A stretch of DNA of 64,000 nucleotides. Source: Rubrivivax sp. (GTDB lineage: Bacteria > Pseudomonadota > Gammaproteobacteria > Burkholderiales > Burkholderiaceae_C). The notes below the pieces were generated by a model. The model had not been told where the DNA came from and made no database searches. It saw only the letters and a program-made list of their open reading frames with translations. The position numbers were made by a program, and so were the translations under genes. The stretch is from contig SEFA01000026.1 in NCBI GenBank assembly GCA_004210455.1, positions 1-64,000 of the forward strand, in the 5' to 3' direction. Shown piece by piece: positions 1 to 8,968 of the stretch (position 1 is its first letter; the number at the start of each line of letters is the position of its first letter).

Positions 1-2
1 GG

Positions 3-2336
3 GTGGAACGACCGGAGCCGGTGTCGCTGCCCCCGGGCATCACCACGCGCGTGCTCGAGGACCGCGAGGGCAACGTCTGGGTCTCCACCCGCAGCGGGCT
101 GGAGCGTGTCCGCGCCCCCGCGCTGCGCAAGCTGCCGCTCGAACGCGAGGCCATGGAGTTCGCGATGGCGCCGGCGGGCGATCGCGGCGCCTGGATCGGC
201 TCCTCGCGCGGCACGGTCGTTCGCGCGATGCCGGAGGGGCTGGAGACGCTGAAGTCGGATCCGCTCTTCCGGGGCGGCATCGACGCCCTCTACGTCGATC
301 CCGCCGGCAGCCTGTGGGTCGCGGCGAGCGATTCGATCTGGCAGTGGATGCCCGATCGCCGGTGGCGGCGATCGACGCGCGGCACCGCTTCATCGACCGG
401 CAACGGCTACGTCTACTCCAGCATCGAGACGATGACCCAGGACACCCACGGCGCAATGTGGGTGTCGGTCCTGCGCGTGGGCGTGTTCCGCGTCGTCGGC
501 GACCAATGGACCTTGTGGGGAGGCCGCACCGACATGCCGACGCACAACGTCACGGCGCTCTTCACCGATCCCCGCGGTCGCATCTGGTTCGGCTACGGTG
601 ACGGTCTGGTGACTGTGCTGGACGGCGATCGACTGGCGACGGTGATCCCGGCTCCGGCCCCGGCCTCGACTGCGACTGCGAGTGCGAGTGCGAGTGCGAG
701 TGCGAGTGCAAGTGCGACGGCGAGTGCGAGTGCGGGTGCGAGTGCGAGTGCGAGTGCGAGTGCGAGTGCGACGTCAGCATCCGCCGCCGCGGGGCCCGAC
801 CTCGGCGAGGTCTCCGTTTTCGAGCAGCAGGGAGAGGCGCTCTGGATCGGCAGCGAGAAGGGGCTGTGGCGTCTGCACGAGTCGGGCCGCGTCCAGGCCA
901 TCGAGGGCGCGCAGGGGCCCTTCACCGGCGTGACCGGCGTCGTGCCAGCGGCCGACGGCGACCTGTGGCTCAGCGCGGTGGACGGCGTGGCGCGCCTCGG
1001 CGCCGATGAACTCGCCCAGACCCTGGCGCATCCCGGCCGCCGCCTGCGCCATGAGTGGCTGAACCACCTCGACGGCATGCCCGGCGTGCTCGACGGCGCC
1101 ATCGGCAACCACGGACGCCTGTGGTTCGCCACGGTCGACGGCGTGGTCTGGATCGATCCCGCGAAGCGGCCCCGCAACACGGTCGCACCGACGGTGCTGG
1201 TGAAGTCGATGCTCGCGGACGGCCAGGCGTATCCCGTGTCCGCCGACACGCCCACCGCGCTGCCGATGCGCACGCGCGATCTGAAGATCACCTTCACCGC
1301 GGCCAGCCTCACGATGCCGGAGCGGGTGCACTTCCGCTACCGCCTGATCGAGGCCGACAGGACGGACAAGGCGGACAAGGCGGACAAGTCCGATGACACC
1401 GACGGCGCCTGGCAGGACATCGGCACCCATCGCGAGGTGTACTTCAAGGACCTCGCCCCGGGCCGTTACCGATTCCAGGTGACGGCCGCCAACAACGACG
1501 AGGTCTGGAGCGACGCCGGCGCCGGTGTCGACCTCGTCATCCCGCCCGCCTTCGTGCAGACGCCCTGGTTCTTCGCGTCGTGCGCGGCGGCGGCGCTCGG
1601 CGGCCTGTGGTGGCTGTACCTGCTGCGCCTGCACTCGGTCAACGACCGGCTGCGTCTGCGGATGGAAGCCCGCATGGTCGAGCGCGAGCGCATCGCGCGC
1701 GAGCTGCACGACACCTTCCTCCAGGCCGTGCAGGGGCTGATGCTGCGCTTCCACTCGGCGATGGAGCGCATCCCGCCGCACGAGCCCGCGCGCGAGCTGA
1801 TGGAGCACGCGCTGGACAGCGCCGACGAGGTGATCGCCGTGGGCCGCGACACGGTGCTGAACCTGCGCGAGCCGGCGGACCTCCCGAACGATCTGGCCGC
1901 GGACCTGCAGCTGATCGGCGACCGCTGGTCGCAGGAGACCGGCGTGGCGTTCTCGGTCGAGGTGCAGGGCGAGCCGCGGCCGCTGGATCCGCTGGCGCAG
2001 CAGGAATGCCAGCGCCTCGCCACCGAGGCGATGAGCAACGCCTTCCGCCACGCGGAGGCCGGGACGGTGCGCCTGATCGTCGGCTACGCGGCCCGGAGTT
2101 TCACCGTGGACGTCGGGGACGACGGCCGCGGTTTCGACACGGCCGTCCGGCACCCCGGCCGCTGGGGCCTGATCGGCATGCGTGAGCGCGCGGCGCGCCT
2201 GCGGGCGAGGCTCGAGGTCCGCTCGGCTGCGGGCGGCACCTCGGTGCGGCTGCGGGTGCCGGCGCGCGTCGCGTACCGTCGGACACGCGGCGGCTGGTGG
2301 CGGCGCTTGGCCGGCGTGCTCAGAGCTCCTCGCTGA
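3..2336 (+). CDS. Two-component sensor histidine kinase with beta-propeller sensor (5' end outside window)
   Basis: Membrane sensor kinase of the propeller/Y_Y_Y/HisKA_3 class; 777 residues are visible. The N-terminal half has repeated D-x-x-G-x-[LIV]-W-[VF] blades (for example [35 protein letters not shown]), followed by a Y_Y_Y-type beta domain around residues 420-505. One membrane segment lies near residues 520-545. The dimerisation/phosphoacceptor motif RELHDTFLQ has its His at about residue 569, and the C-terminal HATPase domain has [10 protein letters not shown] and DDGRGFD. The blades run to the window edge, so the GTG at position 3 is probably not the true start. An (Ala-Ser)n stretch encoded by 670-770 and an Asp-Lys-Ala repeat near 1361-1388 interrupt the periplasmic part. 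The gene converges on, and overlaps by 17 nt, the response regulator that is its likely partner. Confidence 0.9.
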   Translation: MERPEPVSLPPGITTRVLEDREGNVWVSTRSGLERVRAPALRKLPLEREAMEFAMAPAGDRGAWIGSSRGTVVRAMPEGLETLKSDPLFRGGIDALYVDPAGSLWVAASDSIWQWMPDRRWRRSTRGTASSTGNGYVYSSIETMTQDTHGAMWVSVLRVGVFRVVGDQWTLWGGRTDMPTHNVTALFTDPRGRIWFGYGDGLVTVLDGDRLATVIPAPAPASTATASASASASASASATASASAGASASASASASATSASAAAGPDLGEVSVFEQQGEALWIGSEKGLWRLHESGRVQAIEGAQGPFTGVTGVVPAADGDLWLSAVDGVARLGADELAQTLAHPGRRLRHEWLNHLDGMPGVLDGAIGNHGRLWFATVDGVVWIDPAKRPRNTVAPTVLVKSMLADGQAYPVSADTPTALPMRTRDLKITFTAASLTMPERVHFRYRLIEADRTDKADKADKSDDTDGAWQDIGTHREVYFKDLAPGRYRFQVTAANNDEVWSDAGAGVDLVIPPAFVQTPWFFASCAAAALGGLWWLYLLRLHSVNDRLRLRMEARMVERERIARELHDTFLQAVQGLMLRFHSAMERIPPHEPARELMEHALDSADEVIAVGRDTVLNLREPADLPNDLAADLQLIGDRWSQETGVAFSVEVQGEPRPLDPLAQQECQRLATEAMSNAFRHAEAGTVRLIVGYAARSFTVDVGDDGRGFDTAVRHPGRWGLIGMRERAARLRARLEVRSAAGGTSVRLRVPARVAYRRTRGGWWRRLAGVLRAPR

Positions 2337-2961
2337 GGATCCCGCGCCGCATGGCGATGACGACGGCCTGCAGGCGGTCGCTGGCGCCCAGCTTGACCAG
2401 GATGTTCTTCATGTGGGACTTGACCGTCTCCTCGGAGACCCCGAGCCGGTCCGCGACCTGCTTGTTGGCGCCGCCCGCCGCGACTTCGCCCAGCACTTCG
2501 ATCTCGCGCAGGGACAGCGACTCCTCGGTCACGTGGCGCGACAGCTCCAGCGCCACCTCCGCGGCGACGTAGCGCCTGCCCGCGTGGACGTCGCGCACGG
2601 CGCAGACCAGCTCCTTGCGCAGCGTGTTCTTGAGCAGATACCCCCAGGCGCCGATCTTGAGCGCACGCAGCGCCTGCACGTCGCCGCGGTAGGTGGTCAG
2701 CACCACGATGCGGGCCGCAGGGTGGCGCTTGAGGATCGCGTCCATCGCGACCATGCCGTTCATGCGCGGCATCTGCAGGTCCATCAGCGTCACGTCGGGG
2801 CGGTGCCGCTCGTACATCTCGACGGCCTCGACGCCGTCCTCGGCCTCGCCGACCAGGGTCATGTCGGGCTGCCCCGAGATCACGAAACCGATGCCGGTGC
2901 GGACCATCGGATGGTCGTCGACGACCAGCAGGCGGATGGGGCGCTCGGGATTCAGGGACAT
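2320..2961 (-). CDS. NarL/FixJ-family response regulator
   Basis: 213-aa response regulator with an intact receiver: acidic pair D15-D16, phosphoacceptor Asp about D61 in TLMDLQMP, and Lys in YLLKN near residue 110. A LuxR-type helix-turn-helix follows at about residues 148-205 (LSLREIEVL, ANKQVADRLGVSEETVKSHMKNIL). It is encoded opposite the propeller kinase and their 3' ends overlap, which suggests a cognate pair although they are not one operon. No clear Shine-Dalgarno sequence is seen before the ATG. It resembles the regulator at 60777-61445 closely in length and sequence. Confidence 0.93.
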   Translation of the reverse strand: MSLNPERPIRLLVVDDHPMVRTGIGFVISGQPDMTLVGEAEDGVEAVEMYERHRPDVTLMDLQMPRMNGMVAMDAILKRHPAARIVVLTTYRGDVQALRALKIGAWGYLLKNTLRKELVCAVRDVHAGRRYVAAEVALELSRHVTEESLSLREIEVLGEVAAGGANKQVADRLGVSEETVKSHMKNILVKLGASDRLQAVVIAMRRGILSEEL

Positions 2962-3044
2962 GGACGACGCGCGGCGGCGCGGTTCGGAAACGATCGGAAA
3001 CCTTAACGCCGCCGTCGCGCCGCGGTCAAGGAGAACACCGCGAC

Positions 3045-3064
3045 GCTCACTCGATCGAGTGAGC
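3045..3064. promoter_or_regulatory. Perfect 20-bp palindrome
   Basis: The half site GCTCACTCGA is followed directly by its exact reverse complement. It lies between the response regulator start (2961) and the first STAND regulator (3212), so it could be an operator for either or both. A structural hairpin is also possible. The rest of this 250-bp gap is GC-rich and ends with a CCACCG/CCGCCA-type repeat at about 3168-3192. Confidence 0.4.
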
Positions 3065-3211
3065 CGGCCGTCCCTGCGTCGCGGCTGGTGGGCGCGACAC
3101 GCTCCTCCTAGAGTTCACGCACATCGGGTTGGCACGCGCGGTCGCCACCGAAACGCCGGCGCCCCTCCGCCGCCACCGCCACCGCCACCGCCTGTGAGGA
3201 GTAGGGAAGTG

Positions 3212-4654
3212 ATGGACCATGCCGCCCGGCCGGCCCGCAGGACATTCTCGTTCGGGCCTTTCACGCTGTTTCCCGAGCGCCAGCTGCTGATGCACGGCGC
3301 GACGCCGCTGCGCATCGGCGGGCGGGCGCTCGACCTGCTCATCGCGCTCATCGAGCGGCCCGGCGAAGTGGTGACCAAGCGCGAACTCATGGCCCGCGTC
3401 TGGCCGACGACGGTCGTCGACGAGAGCAACCTGAAGGTCAACATCGCCGGTCTGCGGCGCGTGCTGGGCGAAGGCGGCGGCGATCCCGAGTACATCGCCA
3501 CCGTCACCGGCCGCGGCTACCGTTTCGTGGCCGACGTGCTGTCGCCGGGGACCGCCCCGCCGCTTCCCCCGGGGACGCCGGCGCCGCCTCCGCACAACCT
3601 GCCCACGGGCACCGCCCGCATCGTCGGCCGCGACGAGGTGATCGCGGCGCTCGGACACGAGCTCGACAGCGCGCGGCAGGTGTCGCTCGTCGGCCCGGGC
3701 GGCATCGGCAAGACCACCGTCGCGCTGGCCGTCGCGCAGGGCGCGCTGGCCTCGTTCCGGGACGGCGTCTGGCTGGTGGATCTGGCGCCGCTGCAGGACG
3801 AGCGCCTCGTTCCCGACGCCGTCGCGACCGCCGTCGGGATGACCGCGCGTCCGGCCAACAGGCTGGCCGCGCTGTGCGGGTTCCTGCGCGACCGCGAGCT
3901 CCTGCTGGTGCTCGACAGCTGCGAGCACCTCATCGATGCGGTGGCCGCCTGCGTGACGCGCCTGCTCAAGGAAGCCCCGGGGGTGCGCATCCTCGTGACC
4001 AGCCGCGAGCCGCTCTGTCTGCAGGGTGAGCGGGTGCGGCGGCTGCCGGGTCTGGCCTCGCCCGCCGCGGGCGCCGTGCTCGACCGGGATCGCGCCTTGC
4101 GTTTCCCGGCTGTCGCGCTCTTCGTGGAGCGCGCCGCCGACCGCCTCGACGCCTTCCAGCTGGACGACGCGGACGCGCCGGCCGCCGCCGAGATCTGCCG
4201 GCGCCTGGACGGGCTGGCGCTGGCCATCGAGCTGGCCGCCACCCGCATCGACGCCTTCGGCGTCGGCGAGATCCTGGCCCAGTTGAACGACCGCTTCCGG
4301 CTGCTGCGCGGGCGGCGCTCCGGGCCCGACCGGCATCAGACGCTGATGGCCACGTTCGACTGGAGCTTCGATCTGCTGTCGCCCGAGGATCAACGACTGC
4401 TGTGCCGGCTGTCGGTCTTCGCCGGGGCGTTCAGCCTGGACGACGCGCTGGCGGTCGCCGTCGACGAGGCGCTGGGCGCCGGTGCCGTCATCGATGGCGT
4501 GGCCAATCTGGTGGCCAAGTCGCTGCTCGTCGCCGAGCCCGGCGACATCGATCTGGACTACCGGCTGCTGGACACGACGCGCGGCTATGCGCTGGAGAAG
4601 CTGGCCGCGGCCCGCAGCGCGCCCCTGGGCACCCGGGTCGTTAACCGCATTTAA
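3212..4654 (+). CDS. OmpR-type winged-helix / NB-ARC-like STAND regulator, short form (copy A)
   Basis: 480-aa predicted transcriptional regulator. Residues 10-105 form an OmpR/PhoB-type winged helix (typical signature TVTGRGYRFVA). A Pro-rich linker leads to a STAND NTPase with Walker A GPGGIGKTT at 161-169, Walker B LLLVLDSCEHL near 230-240, the TSREPL motif and the GLALAIE motif. The protein stops right after the winged-helix part of the NTPase module, just where its full-length paralogue (8965-11904) continues into a helical-repeat sensor. The start is the ATG preceded by GAGGAG about 10 nt upstream; the open frame extends further 5' but without family-like sequence. First of four tandem paralogues on the same strand. 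Confidence 0.85.
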   Translation: MDHAARPARRTFSFGPFTLFPERQLLMHGATPLRIGGRALDLLIALIERPGEVVTKRELMARVWPTTVVDESNLKVNIAGLRRVLGEGGGDPEYIATVTGRGYRFVADVLSPGTAPPLPPGTPAPPPHNLPTGTARIVGRDEVIAALGHELDSARQVSLVGPGGIGKTTVALAVAQGALASFRDGVWLVDLAPLQDERLVPDAVATAVGMTARPANRLAALCGFLRDRELLLVLDSCEHLIDAVAACVTRLLKEAPGVRILVTSREPLCLQGERVRRLPGLASPAAGAVLDRDRALRFPAVALFVERAADRLDAFQLDDADAPAAAEICRRLDGLALAIELAATRIDAFGVGEILAQLNDRFRLLRGRRSGPDRHQTLMATFDWSFDLLSPEDQRLLCRLSVFAGAFSLDDALAVAVDEALGAGAVIDGVANLVAKSLLVAEPGDIDLDYRLLDTTRGYALEKLAAARSAPLGTRVVNRI

Positions 4655-4655
4655 C
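4640..4655. promoter_or_regulatory. GTTAA-N6-TTAAC inverted-repeat element (site A)
   Basis: The sequence GTTAACCGCATTTAAC spans the stop codon of copy A and lies 60 nt upstream of the TTG start of copy B. It matches related elements at 15086-15101, 15203-15218 and 19235-19250, which sit at similar distances from start codons. The recurrence supports a regulator binding site; the regulator is unknown. Confidence 0.45.
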
Positions 4656-4715
4656 TTGAGCCGGGGCCGCCGACGAGGTACACCCCGGGCTTCGTGTATC
4701 CCTTTGGGAGCGACC

Positions 4716-6254
4716 TTGACGGCGCTTGTTTCCGAGGCGGCCAACGCCTTCGCGTTCGGGCCGTTCCTCCTCATCCCCGAACGGCAGCAGCTCCTGCGGC
4801 ATCAGGAGCCGCTGCGCGTGGGCGGTCGCGCGCTGGACCTGCTGACGGCGCTGGTGCAGCGTCCCGGCGAGGTCGTGTCCAAGCGTGACCTGATCGCGCG
4901 CGTCTGGCCCGGCCTGGTCGTGGAGGAGGGCAACCTCAAGGTCAACATCTCGGCCTTGCGCCGCCTGCTCGAGGACGGCGGCGACCCGTCGGGCTACATC
5001 GAGACCGTGGTCGGCCACGGCTACCGTTTCAACGGGGCGGTGCGCTTCGTCGCCTGCCGTGCGGCGCCGCCGCGCCTCCCGTCGCCGGCGCGCATCGACA
5101 ACCTGCCGGCGCTCGACCGCCCGCTGCGGGGCCGCGACGACACGATCGCCTCGGTCCTGCAGGACATCGAGGACTCGCGCCTGGTGTCCATCGTCGGCGC
5201 GGGCGGCATCGGCAAGACCACGGTGGCGGCGGCCGTCGCCCGGCAGGGCGCGGCCGCCTTCGAAAGAGGCGCCCGGTGGGTCGACCTGGCCGCGCTCGAA
5301 GACCCGGCGCTCGTGCCCGGCACGATCGCCGACGCCCTGCGCGACAGCGCCGGTCCGGCGCCGCCGGCGCGTCTGAGGACCGGGCCGGGCTGGGACCACG
5401 GCGTCCTGCTGGTGCTGGACAACTGCGAGCACCTGATCGCCGCGGTCGCGGCGTGCGCCGATCAGCTGCTGGCCACGACACGGCAGGTGAAGCTGCTCGC
5501 CACCAGCCGCGAGCCGCTCTCCATCCGCGGCGAACTGGTGCGGCGCCTGCCCGGACTGGCGCTCCCGCCCGAGCCGTCGACCTGGCTCGCGGCGCAACCA
5601 CCGGCAGCGGCGCAGGCGTTGAGCGCGGCGCAGCCATTGACCGCCGCGCAGGCGCTGTCCTGGCCTGCCGTGCAACTGCTGGTCGACCGGGCGCTCGCGG
5701 CGTCCGACGGGTTCCGTCTCGACGACACGAACGCCGCGGACGTCGTCGAGATCTGCCGCCGGCTCGACGGTCATGCGCTGGCGATCGAACGGGTCGCGCG
5801 CCGCCTCGGCACGCTGGGCGTGGCCGGGACGCTGGACCATCTGTCCCGGCGCTTCCACATGCTGGACGGCCATCACGAGGGGCCGGCGCGTCATCGGACG
5901 TTGACGGCGACGGTCGCCGCGAGCCACGACCTGCTGTGCGCCGGCGAGCAGGCCCTCCTGCGCCGTCTGGCCGTGTTCGACGGCCCGTTCCGGTTGGCCG
6001 ACGCGCGCGAGATCGGCGGCGGGGCGGACATGGCGGGCGCGCTCGTCGTCGACCACATCGGTCAGCTGGTGGCCAAATCGCTGCTGGTCGCCGAAGCCCG
6101 CGACGGCGAGATGCAGTACCGCCTGACCCAGCTCACACGGGCCTTCGCCATGGAACAACTGATCGCCCAGGGCGAACTCGACGACGTGCGGCATCGCCTG
6201 GCCGTGCTTCTCCCGAGCGTCCCGCGCCCGTCGTCGAAAGACGCGGCGACATGA
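4716..6254 (+). CDS. OmpR-type winged-helix / NB-ARC-like STAND regulator, short form (copy B)
   Basis: 512-aa paralogue of copy A with the same plan: winged helix at about residues 8-105, then Walker A GAGGIGKTT, Walker B VLLVLDNCEHL, ATSREPL and a degenerate HALAIE motif. It also ends at the boundary where full-length relatives begin their helical repeats. The start is inferred as TTG at 4716 because family homology begins there (FAFGPFLLIPERQ) and GGGAG lies 6 nt upstream; the longer upstream frame overlaps copy A and is not family-like. The linker near 5590-5660 is Ala/Gln-rich with repeated AAQ units. Its TGA overlaps the ATG of copy C by 4 nt, which implies translational coupling. Confidence 0.82.
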   Translation: MTALVSEAANAFAFGPFLLIPERQQLLRHQEPLRVGGRALDLLTALVQRPGEVVSKRDLIARVWPGLVVEEGNLKVNISALRRLLEDGGDPSGYIETVVGHGYRFNGAVRFVACRAAPPRLPSPARIDNLPALDRPLRGRDDTIASVLQDIEDSRLVSIVGAGGIGKTTVAAAVARQGAAAFERGARWVDLAALEDPALVPGTIADALRDSAGPAPPARLRTGPGWDHGVLLVLDNCEHLIAAVAACADQLLATTRQVKLLATSREPLSIRGELVRRLPGLALPPEPSTWLAAQPPAAAQALSAAQPLTAAQALSWPAVQLLVDRALAASDGFRLDDTNAADVVEICRRLDGHALAIERVARRLGTLGVAGTLDHLSRRFHMLDGHHEGPARHRTLTATVAASHDLLCAGEQALLRRLAVFDGPFRLADAREIGGGADMAGALVVDHIGQLVAKSLLVAEARDGEMQYRLTQLTRAFAMEQLIAQGELDDVRHRLAVLLPSVPRPSSKDAAT

Positions 6255-8968
6255 CCGAGCCGGGGGAGGGCGGCCCGCCCGTGGCGTCGGCCAGGCTGTT
6301 CGAGTTCCCCGCCGCCCTCCGGCCCCGGACCAACCTGCCGACATCGATCGCCCGCGTCGTCGGACGCGAGGCCGTCGTCGACCGCCTGCTGCGCCAGGTG
6401 GCGCATGCGCGGCTGATCACCCTCGTCGGCCCGGGCGGCATCGGCAAGACCACGGTGGCGCTGGCCGTGGCCGAGCGCGCGATCGACGACTTCCCGGACG
6501 GCGTCTGGTTCGTCGACGTCGCGCCGCTGCGCGACGGCACCCTGGTGCCGCAGGTCGTCGCCGGCGCGACCGGACTGACCGTGCACTCGGCCGACATCCT
6601 GCCGGCCTTGTGCCGCGCGCTGCGCCACGGCAGGACGCTGCTGGTGATCGACAACTGCGAGCACCTGGCCGCGCCGGTGGCCGCCTGCGTCTCGCTGCTG
6701 CTGCGCGAGGCGCCGGGTCTGCGCGTGCTGGCGACCAGCCGCTGCGCACTGCAGGTCGACGGCGAGCTGGAGCACCGGCTGGAGGGCCTCGCGTCGCCGC
6801 CGCCGTCGACCGGCCTGACCGCGGCCCTGGCGCTGACCTTCCCCGCAGTGGCGCTGTTCGTCGACCGCGCCACCGACCGGTCGGCCACCTTCGCCCTCGC
6901 CGACGACGACGCCGCCGTCGTCGCCGACATCTGCCGCAGCCTCGACGGCATCGCGCTGGCGATCGAACTGGCGGCGATGCGCGTCGACGTCTTCGACCTG
7001 AAGGAGCTGCATCGGCAGCTCAATGGCAGGCTCAACGTGCTGGCCGGCCGGCGCGCGGGCCTCGAACGGCACCGCACGCTGGCCGCCACGCTCGACTGGA
7101 GCTACAGCCTGCTGCCCGACGCCGAGGCACGCCTGCTGCGCGCGGTGTCCGTGTTCACGGGGGGATTCCATTGCGCGGGCGCCGCGGCCGTGGCGGACCT
7201 CCCCGTGCCGCTCACGGCGCGGCTGCTGGCGGAACTCGCCGCCAAGTCGCTGCTGGCCCCCGAGGTCGACGCGCACGGCTTCGTGAACGGGGAGGGCGCC
7301 GGAGACCCCACGCGCGGCGCATCCTACCGGCTGCTCGACACCACGCGCGTGTACGGCGCCGAGAAGCTGGCCCAGGCCGGCGAGGAGCGTCCGGCCCGGA
7401 TGCGTCATGCGCAGTACGTGTGCGCCACGCTCGAGCGGGCGACCGCCGAATGGGGCCGGCAGCTGTCGCGCGACTGGGGACACATCTACGGCCGCTACCT
7501 CGACGACCTGCGGGCCGCGCTCGCCTGGGCCGATGCCGAGACCGCCCACCACGACCTGATGGTGAAGCTGACCTCCGCCGGCACGCTGCTCTGGAACCAC
7601 TTCTCGCTGACCGACGAGAGCCGCGTCCGCCTGACGCAGGGCATCGCGCGGCTGGACGCCTCGCGGGGCCGGGCGCCGGGGACCTGGTCCGCGGAGACGG
7701 AACGCGCGCACCAGCGCACCGAGATGCACCTGCAGTTCGCGCTGGCCGGCGCCATCATGTACACGCGCGGCATGACGTCCGAGGCGCGCCGCGTCGTGCG
7801 CCGGGCGCTGGAACTCTCGGAGCGGCTGGGCGACACCGACTTCCGGCTGCGCTGCCTGCGGCTGACGGCGACGATCGAGCTCTTCGCCGGCGAGAACATC
7901 GCGGCGATGCGGACGCTGGAAACCTTCCTGTCCATCGCCGGCGCGGAGGATCCGTCGGCGCTGGCGGAGGGCGAGACCCACCTGGGCGTGGGCGAGACCT
8001 TCGTCGGCCGGCTGGCGAGCGCCCGCCGCCGCATGGAGCGCGTCTGCGCGCAGCGCCCGCTGGACCTCACCGAGGCGGGCATCGCCCGCTTCCAGTACAG
8101 CAACAGCGTCAACATGCTGGTCGTGCTCTGCCACGCGCAATGGCTGACCGGACAACCCGACGCCGCGGCGCGCACCGCAGAGAAGATCCTGGCCTTCGGC
8201 CGCCAGTCCACGCATGAGCTGTCGCTGAGCATCGGCCTGGCGTGGAACGCCTTGACCTACCTGTGGCTCGGACAGGACGAGGACTGCCGTCGCCACGCCG
8301 CGATGCTCGACGACCTCGTCGCGCGGCACGGCATCGTGACCTGGCGGCCGATCGCGACCTTCTGTCGCGGTGCCGTGGCCGCCCGACAACCGGACGGACG
8401 CGCGCAAGGCATCGCGGCCATGCGCCAGGCGGTCGCCGAGTTCCGCCAGATCGGCCACCTGTCGCGGTTGCCGTTCTACCTGGCGGTGCTGGCGGAGGCG
8501 CTGGGCGCGGACGGGCGTTTCGACGACGCCGAGGCGACCCTGCACCAGGCCCACGCGCTGGCGGTGGGGCAGCATGATCAATGGTGCCTGCCGGAGATCC
8601 ATCGCATCCATGCGGGGCTCGCGTCCGCGCAGGGGCACACGCGCGTGGCCGAAGCCTTCCTGCATCGCGCGATCGAGCGCGCGGCCGCCATCGGTGCGCT
8701 GAGCTGGGAACTGCGCGCCTCGCACGACCTCGCGCAAGCATGGCGCGCGCAAGGACGGCGGCTGGAGGCGCAGCGGCTGCTGCGGGCCGTGCTGGACCGT
8801 TTCGACGAAGGCTTCGGCACGCGCGATCTCGTGGCCGCGGCGAGCTTGCTGGCGCTGCTGCAGGCCGAGATCCAGACCGGTAGCCAGCCCGGCAGCCAGC
8901 CCGGCAGCCAGAGCGGGAGCCAGAGCGGGGATCAGACCGGGAGCCAGGACGGCGGAGGGCGGGCATGA
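6251..8968 (+). CDS. NB-ARC-like STAND protein with C-terminal helical repeats, no own DNA-binding domain (copy C)
   Basis: 905-aa paralogue that lacks the N-terminal winged helix. After about 30 residues it enters the NTPase (Walker A GPGGIGKTT at about 60-68, Walker B LLVIDNCEHL, ATSRCAL, GIALAIE). From about residue 400 to 885 it has a long alpha-helical, TPR-like region typical of MalT/LuxR-type STAND sensors. The C-terminus is a repeated Gln-x-Gly-Ser tail encoded by 8879-8948. The start is the ATG overlapping the copy B stop. Copies B and C together hold all parts of a full-length protein, so a two-subunit regulator is possible (inference). It overlaps the next gene by 4 nt. Confidence 0.82.
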   Translation: MTEPGEGGPPVASARLFEFPAALRPRTNLPTSIARVVGREAVVDRLLRQVAHARLITLVGPGGIGKTTVALAVAERAIDDFPDGVWFVDVAPLRDGTLVPQVVAGATGLTVHSADILPALCRALRHGRTLLVIDNCEHLAAPVAACVSLLLREAPGLRVLATSRCALQVDGELEHRLEGLASPPPSTGLTAALALTFPAVALFVDRATDRSATFALADDDAAVVADICRSLDGIALAIELAAMRVDVFDLKELHRQLNGRLNVLAGRRAGLERHRTLAATLDWSYSLLPDAEARLLRAVSVFTGGFHCAGAAAVADLPVPLTARLLAELAAKSLLAPEVDAHGFVNGEGAGDPTRGASYRLLDTTRVYGAEKLAQAGEERPARMRHAQYVCATLERATAEWGRQLSRDWGHIYGRYLDDLRAALAWADAETAHHDLMVKLTSAGTLLWNHFSLTDESRVRLTQGIARLDASRGRAPGTWSAETERAHQRTEMHLQFALAGAIMYTRGMTSEARRVVRRALELSERLGDTDFRLRCLRLTATIELFAGENIAAMRTLETFLSIAGAEDPSALAEGETHLGVGETFVGRLASARRRMERVCAQRPLDLTEAGIARFQYSNSVNMLVVLCHAQWLTGQPDAAARTAEKILAFGRQSTHELSLSIGLAWNALTYLWLGQDEDCRRHAAMLDDLVARHGIVTWRPIATFCRGAVAARQPDGRAQGIAAMRQAVAEFRQIGHLSRLPFYLAVLAEALGADGRFDDAEATLHQAHALAVGQHDQWCLPEIHRIHAGLASAQGHTRVAEAFLHRAIERAAAIGALSWELRASHDLAQAWRAQGRRLEAQRLLRAVLDRFDEGFGTRDLVAAASLLALLQAEIQTGSQPGSQPGSQSGSQSGDQTGSQDGGGRA

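Noticed and set aside
670-770. Phase-variable repeat switching the kinase on and off
   Set aside because: The unit is 6 bp, so slippage changes linker length but not frame.
774-2153. 459-codon minus-strand open frame opposite the sensor kinase
   Set aside because: Shadow frame; the kinase domains on the plus strand are unambiguous.
2693-3211. N-terminal extension of STAND copy A
   Set aside because: It lies opposite the response regulator, has no family similarity, and a good Shine-Dalgarno precedes ATG 3212.
6062-8752. 896-codon open frame on the minus strand opposite STAND copies B and C
   Set aside because: No recognisable domain and Arg/Gln/His-rich composition; it is the antisense shadow of a GC-rich coding region.
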